In this document: positions 35,301-55,324 of the stretch, piece after piece
Layout: every line of letters begins with the position of its first letter
Position numbering within the stretch: position 1 is the stretch's first letter
Source of the DNA: Intoshia linei
Lineage: Eukaryota; Orthonectida; Rhopaluridae
NCBI GenBank assembly: GCA_001642005.1
Contig: LWCA01000095.1
Span: forward strand, 1-55,324
DNA length: 55,324 bases
Reading direction: 5' to 3'
Translations under genes and position numbers: made by a program
The notes under the pieces: model-generated
Told to the model about the DNA's origin: nothing
Databases searched by the model: none
Seen by the model: the letters and a program-made list of their open reading frames with translations, nothing else

Positions 35301-37334
35301 AAATTGACTTCTTCAGGATAAAAACTCGAATTTTATTATTTTAAAAATAAAATCAGCTTTAAAATTTAAAAAATATATATTGTCAAACGCGTTAGAAAGT
35401 CATTAACATTGTTTTAAATCTCAGCCTCAGAAACTTATATTTTCATAGTCAAAATCCAAAATTAGCCTTTTTTTAAAGATGAAAAAAGTCGTAAAATTTT
35501 ACAAAACATAAATTCTGAGATATTTTTGAAAATCATAATCATTATCATAAATCGCAATCTTTAAAAATTGCACTTTTTGACAATCGGATCACGGTAAAAC
35601 AAGTTTTTGAACCATTCTTTCATCCGAAATGCATGATTGAAAAAACTATGTACCCCTCCCAGCAATTTTGCATTTGATATATGCCTGTCTAAATCAACAT
35701 ATACATTTTTTAATATTTTATATATGATACAGATTCGCAAGATCCGTCATAGGAAATAAATTTATTGGTAGATATTTAATATTTTCATTTTTGGGAAAAT
35801 ATAAAAGTCTCAACAATTTTGCAAGACAGAATATATAATTATTTATTGTTATTATTTATTTAATATATTAAACATCAATGATATAACCTCTGATTGGGAA
35901 TAAATTGCGTTATTTTTTAGTAAAGTCAATTTAAGGTTGAAATTTCGTATAATTTATACAAATGTTCAAAATGTCAAAAAAAGACACCTACAAAATTTGT
36001 GAAAACGATGCGTAATACCATATAGCCGTATCCACCTCTCCATAAGTCTGAACTAGACAGAGTAAATATGACGCAAAATAATAATGAAATTCAAAAATAT
36101 AGTGTTTTCAATTTTAAAAAATAAGGCCCACTTTAAAAAAATTTCCTTGACCCATAAGTGGAGTATCGAGTACTACTAATGATTTCTGTTAAAGAATTAT
36201 TTTTATAGATAATGATTAACTTAATGTCATCCATTTCATTTTCGATATGCCTTTCAAATTTATTTTAACCAGTAACGAATAAAAGTTTGCCACGTCTGCT
36301 CCTATTGACTCAGTGTGTTTGTGTACAATAAACATGATTTACTTTAAAATGATAAGTAAAACTTATCTGTTCTAAACAAAGGAAAGTAGGTAAAGATATA
36401 CGATAAAATATCATATCATGTATAGGGATGTAGACTTAAAAGGGTCTAACACTGACATAGACAGTAAGGTAAATAAATATGATAAACTCAAAATATTTTA
36501 AAATTATAAAGAGATATAAAATTAACATTTGTAATTATCGTTATTTTCGATTAAAACTCGAGTATACTATATTAAGTATACATATGAATCACTTTTATTC
36601 TTATTATTTCAAATCAAAAACAAAGCAAAATATTTTTGCATATCGCGTGTAAAAACAATGTAAATTGTACATTGTACAATATAGTGGTTAAAATTGTATA
36701 TAATATGGACTCCTTATACAAAACGTAATTGTAAAACTTTAATATAAAAGAAAATATTTTTTTATTTACACAATTCAAACTGTATCAAGATAACACAAGT
36801 TACTAGTCACAAGATAAATACTAATGAGACATTTATGTTAAACGCTTGCTTGTAAATATAATGTACAATGTAAAATAAATCTACTCGCATTATGCAAAAT
36901 ACAAAAGCAATAAATAAAAAATGGCATCATATGAAAAAATGATATTGATAAAATATTAATAACTTTACCAATTCTTTCTTTATCCCAATTTCCCCACATA
37001 ACATCGGTGTATTTGGTCTTGGTTAAAATATTATTTAAATGATAATCTTTTTCTAATTGATTAGAATTAATGAAACTGTTTTGGCCCTTTTGGTAATTGT
37101 GTTCAGACGAAATTTGACCATCACATTGACTGTAAATGTGAATATTGTCATTTTTTAAGCAATATTTTTGACAAACCATGTTGGAATCATTATGAGACAT
37201 AAAATCCTATAAATAAAATTATTAATAAAAGGATGGAAATAAATCAAACTAAAAACAAGTACCTGATTCATATATTTGCAGTTATTATCCAAAGGAAACA
37301 AAAAATCTGTAATTTGATTAAACATGTCTTTCAT
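29336..37334 (-). CDS. ETS-domain transcription factor (ELF/E74-like)
   Basis: Five exons (37334-37263, 37206-36969, 30742-29984, 29945-29759, 29429-29336) join in phase to 449 codons. The C-terminal ETS domain reads LYLWEFLLKCLNN, then YILWTDK, FKLVNTKMIAKLWGQQKNKP and TYETIGRAMRYYYARGILKK, ending with EGQRLVYKF. The two arginines of GRAMRYYYARG are the family's DNA-contacting pair for the GGAA core. The block order is closest to the ELF/E74 group. The N-terminal 380 residues are Asn/Lys-rich and low-complexity, with ENKENKENNENNENKN just before the domain and no recognisable pointed domain. Exons 1-2 are attached by inference: the exon 2 donor leaves one base and exon 3 needs two. Intron 2 is 6.2 kb and holds Tc1, hAT and R2 repeats; introns 1 and 3 are short. 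Translation could stop at 29336 or continue through a further splice after YKF. Confidence 0.82.
31770..33350 (+). mobile_element. Tc1-like transposon (copy 1), inactive
   Basis: Terminal inverted repeats CACTCCGTCCACTAATTTTA at 31770 and its near-complement ending at 33350 bound 1.58 kb. The transposase (about 32050-33070) has the Tc1 order: IIWTDEKIFNLDG (first Asp), GGGGIMICGAFS, VFQQDNGSCHTS (second Asp), then YPDDNSI, a stop, NVWG. The family pattern here is PDxNPIENxWG, so the third catalytic Glu is replaced by a stop at 32900-32902. The N-terminal half is also broken by stops and shifts. It lies antisense in the ETS intron. Confidence 0.85.
34647..34928. mobile_element. hAT-like MITE in ETS intron
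   Basis: Begins CAGTGCTTTCCAACC and ends GGTTGGAAAGCACTG, an exact 15-bp inverted pair. The flanks ACTTAACC and AGCTAACC look like an 8-bp target duplication with two changes. The tip resembles that of the element at 8877 (CAGTGCTTCCCAA), so the same transposase may have moved both. Confidence 0.75.
35210..35620 (+). repeat. Dispersed repeat family R2, copy b
   Basis: Parallel in order and orientation with 11725-12095 (TTACCGGTTATTTAAAAACC, CATTAACATTGTTTTAAATC, TTTTCATAGTCAAAATCC). Non-coding. Confidence 0.5.
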
Positions 37335-40300
37335 TGAAATTAACAAATTTTGCTTAAATTAAAATTAATATGAATTATATTTATAACATATGTGTTGATT
37401 TACTAATATGAGGGTTATCAATTTGACATGACACCAACAATTCTTCGCGAAATTTAAATAAAATAAAACGTCATTTAATTATAAAATGTAATATTTACAG
37501 TGGAATTCAAATTTCATATGTTTACATATCAAAATATTTTTATTTTCTAAAACAAAACATTATTTCTATAAATTAATAAATTCAATTTCAAAATATAATT
37601 TTTCTGTTATACTCATTTAGTTGTATGTGTTGTAGCAGATGCAGTTTGTTTTAGTCAGACTAAATACGTCCATTTTACAGGTATTATTTATTTTGCATTG
37701 TTGATTTAAATAGAAAAGACAATATGTTTAAATAATAAATATTTATTTTGAACTTCAATTTAATGTATACTCTTAAAATTATACTCGAATTTCTAATATT
37801 TTTCTGTAACATATCTAGGTTTCATTTTTATCATGTCACATGTTAAAATTACACATAATCAAACTATATTTTGTTTATTTATAAATTACCTTAATATAGT
37901 TCAAATTGTGATTTTGATATTTTATAAATTCGAATACTTTGTGCAAGTAAATTTATTATAATTTATGATTTAATAAATTTGTTAGATACAATTTAATCAT
38001 TTGTTAAGCTGGTTAATATATTTGATTAATTTGATAAATATGGCGCATTCAATAATCACTATTCTTTTATAATTTAAAATAATGTAAATAAAGATTACAT
38101 TTTAATCTAAAGATAACATAATATAAATAATTAATCCTTACATGCTAGTCCATACAATGTATGTTTCTTGATATTATACACTGTTAGATAATATTCTTAG
38201 GTAACATATCTTTTATCATTATTTACATCTAAATTTTATTTTATAAAATATGATCTTAATTAACAATAAATAAAATAATAATAGTAAAATAATAAATAGT
38301 GCCCAACTTAAATACAAAAACGTACATAATAATATAATAACATAACAAAATAACATAGTATAGTAAAATGTAGTATGTATTGCATAAAATATGATTAAGT
38401 TATATTATATCAATATTGCGCAGCTATATGAATTAACTCTAGCTGTATAGAATTAATTTGTGCAAATACATGTTAAGTTTCGTTACAAAGCAATTTAATA
38501 ATTCGCCTATTTTTATTTTCGTGTTATATGATTTTTATGAAAAATCCGATTTTTAAGAAGTTAGTTTAGAGCAGGAGTTCCCAAATTCATTTTTTCTACC
38601 TCCCCTTTATAACAATGTATTGTTTTAACGCCGCCTTGAAAAAATTATTTCTAACTCATTGAGTCATGAGTTATATGAGTAATTCTATTACTTTGTAGCT
38701 ATAGCTAAATAAGTAGATTAGTTGTAGTGATTAGTGGTTGATGGTTGTTAGTAAAATATTAATTATGTATCTAAAATATATTCATATCTAAGACATATTT
38801 TGATTATAAAAGTACTTTTTTGACTGTGAAGACGTCACTAAGTGAAATCAAAATTTATTGTGGGTAATATGTAAAGATAACTGTATGAACTGTAATTTTT
38901 TTTAATATTCTGGGACAATTTTCACCTTTTAAAAAAAGATTATTTGGGGTTTTGACCCTAAGATATATTTTTTTAAATTCTCCAACTCGTTTGATTTTTA
39001 AAAAAATTGGATAATTGGGGATTTTGACCGGTACGGCGTGAGTGTCGGAGGTCGAAATTTATCTTACTTTTTCCCGGAAATTCATCATTACACATTTTGT
39101 CTAATAAATTAAAAAAATGGAATAACAATTATTTTTAAAATTCTTTACGTAAATGTTAACACAACAAAATTAAGATAAATTAATTGACTTTAAAGTACAA
39201 AGTAATGTGATATGACGGTTCCACCTGAAAAATGTTTAAGAACCACTCCTTTAAAAGATTGATAATAGTGAATAGAAAAATTTTTAAATTAGATTTTCAA
39301 TGTGAGTGTCTTTTTTTGGTAGAATAAAGATGTGGCCTCGGCAGAGCTAGGTGCTGTTTGTACGTAGTACATAACAGTCAACCTAGTTTTGTATATTAAC
39401 GAAATTTTATCAAAAATAACGTCATGTTGGAATAGTATGCCAAATTGTTCTTCAGACCATGTTACTGATTACGGTTGAAAAATATTAGATGAAAAAATTA
39501 AAAAAACAATACAAATAAATATATAGACCAGGCAGGTGTTGTCAAACCAGTTTACCAAAATAAAATTATTGGTTTTCCAAATGAGTGGGAATAATTGACT
39601 ATTTTGCAATGTACTTTCTGTTATTTACTTAGCAGCTAGTACATTATAATGAATTTCATTTTTTTATGAAATTTTTTAGTCAAAATATTAAAAATAAAAA
39701 TTGTTTTTCGAGCACCTCAGTTAAGAAACACTGCTCTAACGCATGATTTTTTTTGGTTGTCATTAATTATTCTGTTTACTCAAAAAAAAATGTTTTTTGG
39801 ACACACTATTACTCTGAATCAAAAAATGACACTAAATAAAATAGACTACTAATTATGAATAAAAGATGAATATTTTTATATTTTTCTGTCCTTATGTAAT
39901 GATAATAATTATAAATTCTCAATTTTTGAAATTATGAGTGAAATTTTCACTGAAATATGTTATATTTGATAGTGATGAATTATTACAATTTTATAATTTA
40001 AAACATTGTTTTCAGACATGACAGAAATCTGATATATACTTGTATATATATTAGATTATATTGTAAATATTAATTACTATTTATTTATCTGATTTACATT
40101 ATTTGATTTAAAAGGTTTTAAACTCACTTTAATATAAAAAAAATTTACAAAAGCAAAAATATAAAAAAAGCTAAATTGTTTGTTAATAATCAATATTTTA
40201 TTAAAATGTACAGATAAAATTTAAGTTAGATATCCGATAATAAAATGGATACAAGCAGTACACAAAGAGTTGAAAAATAAAAAAAGTGAAATCAATATTC

Positions 40301-40801
40301 CTAGCCAAAATGTGTAAAAACTAAAACAAAAGGTCTAATAAATTTCAAAATTTATTAATGAAATTAATTTCATATATTAAACTACTTGAACAGTAAATTA
40401 AAAATTTATTGTGAATATATATTACAAATTAAAAATATTATGTGATGAAATCAATAGAAAGTACAATGTATCAAAATCAACTAATCGGATAAATTTAATT
40501 CAAATTCAAACTAAAATTGATTAAATGACTCATCTTTGCTTGATTCTGCACATCTAAATCGATAGTTGTAGCATAATCAATGTAAAATTTGATATTTAGC
40601 CGTTTGTTCCAATAATTCAAATTATTTATTGATATGTAATTTAGCGTTCAAATTTGTACTAGTTCACTGGCAAAGTATAAATTAGTTACGATTAAACTGT
40701 CTCATATTTTCATTGAAAATTATAATAGTTGAAAAATTAAAAAATTCAACATAACTTGGATTAAATTACCCATTACATAAATTTTTTCAATAATTAGTGG
40801 A
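37335..40801. other. Divergent intergenic region between ETS gene and NALCN
   Basis: Both genes are transcribed outwards from here, so their promoters should lie in this 3.5 kb, but no specific motif is evident. It contains an R1 copy at 38800-39080 and hAT-like ends near 38575, 39230 and 39730. The rest is AT-rich with no coding signal. Confidence 0.4.
38800..39080 (-). repeat. Dispersed repeat family R1 (reverse copy)
   Basis: Carries TTTGGGGTTTTGACCCTAAG, CTCCAACTCGTTTGATTTTT and TTTTTCCCGG in the order expected of a reverse copy. Non-coding. Confidence 0.6.

Positions 40802-55324
<14,523 letters not shown>

Larger units (their letters stand above)
30743..36968 (-). other. 6.2-kb intron 2 of the ETS gene
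   Basis: Holds a dead Tc1-like element (31770-33350), an R1 fragment near 33360-33430, a hAT-like MITE (34647-34928) and an R2 copy (35210-35620). No extra exon was recognised. The remaining sequence is AT-rich with no visible feature. Confidence 0.6.

Noticed and set aside
38575-39245. Full hAT element from CAGGAGTTCCCAAA to TTAAGAACCACTCC
   Set aside because: The ends pair only with a gap and no 8-bp duplication was found, so boundaries are not supported.
40780-40801. Trans-splice acceptor just before the NALCN start (CAATAATTAG)
   Set aside because: Most other genes here lack a comparable AG before the start, and no spliced-leader gene is visible.

Overview
The window comes from a very AT-rich animal nuclear genome. 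The evidence is a set of recognisable metazoan genes cut by spliceosomal introns (GT...AG). Many of these introns are only 35-46 bp, while a few are kilobases long and full of DNA transposon debris. The proteins are strongly diverged. The sodium-leak channel has lysine in the domain II filter position, a variant I recall from non-vertebrate, spiralian-type animals. A fast-evolving small-genome invertebrate, such as a flatworm-like or orthonectid-like spiralian, fits; this is inference and no species can be read from the sequence.

Layout. 1-8.0 kb (+ strand) holds no conventional exon. It carries a long series of AG-NNN-GTAA/GTAT motifs that look like splice acceptor, three bases, splice donor. 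A few 6- and 15-nt versions occur, and a possible last exon with stop and AATAAA lies near 7.95 kb. This is the most unusual part of the window. 8.1-14.3 kb (- strand) is a six-exon ANKUB1-like gene (ubiquitin-like plus ankyrin), with a 1.49 kb hAT-type element in intron 5. 14.6-17.1 kb (-) is a complete three-exon V-ATPase subunit G gene. 18.6-23.5 kb (-) is Raptor, the mTORC1 scaffold, lacking only its extreme N-terminus. 25.7-27.1 kb (-) is a single-exon orphan of 458 residues. 29.3-37.3 kb (-) is an ETS-domain transcription factor of the ELF/E74 type with a 6.2 kb intron that houses a dead Tc1-like transposon. 40.8-55.1 kb (+) is the first 24 exons (1,088 codons) of the NALCN sodium-leak channel, running off the right edge at the domain III pore.

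The genes do not form one pathway. V-ATPase and Raptor both belong to lysosome/mTORC1 biology, but adjacency alone is weak evidence of a link. The non-genic DNA is layered with mobile DNA: three Tc1-like elements (two with a repeated transposase-site layout in their ends), at least three hAT-like non-autonomous elements, one short pogo-like MITE, foldback elements built of ~30-bp minisatellite units, and a high-copy AT-rich repeat family present at least six times. No tRNA, rRNA or CRISPR array was recognised. One ambiguous base (N) is at 1434.
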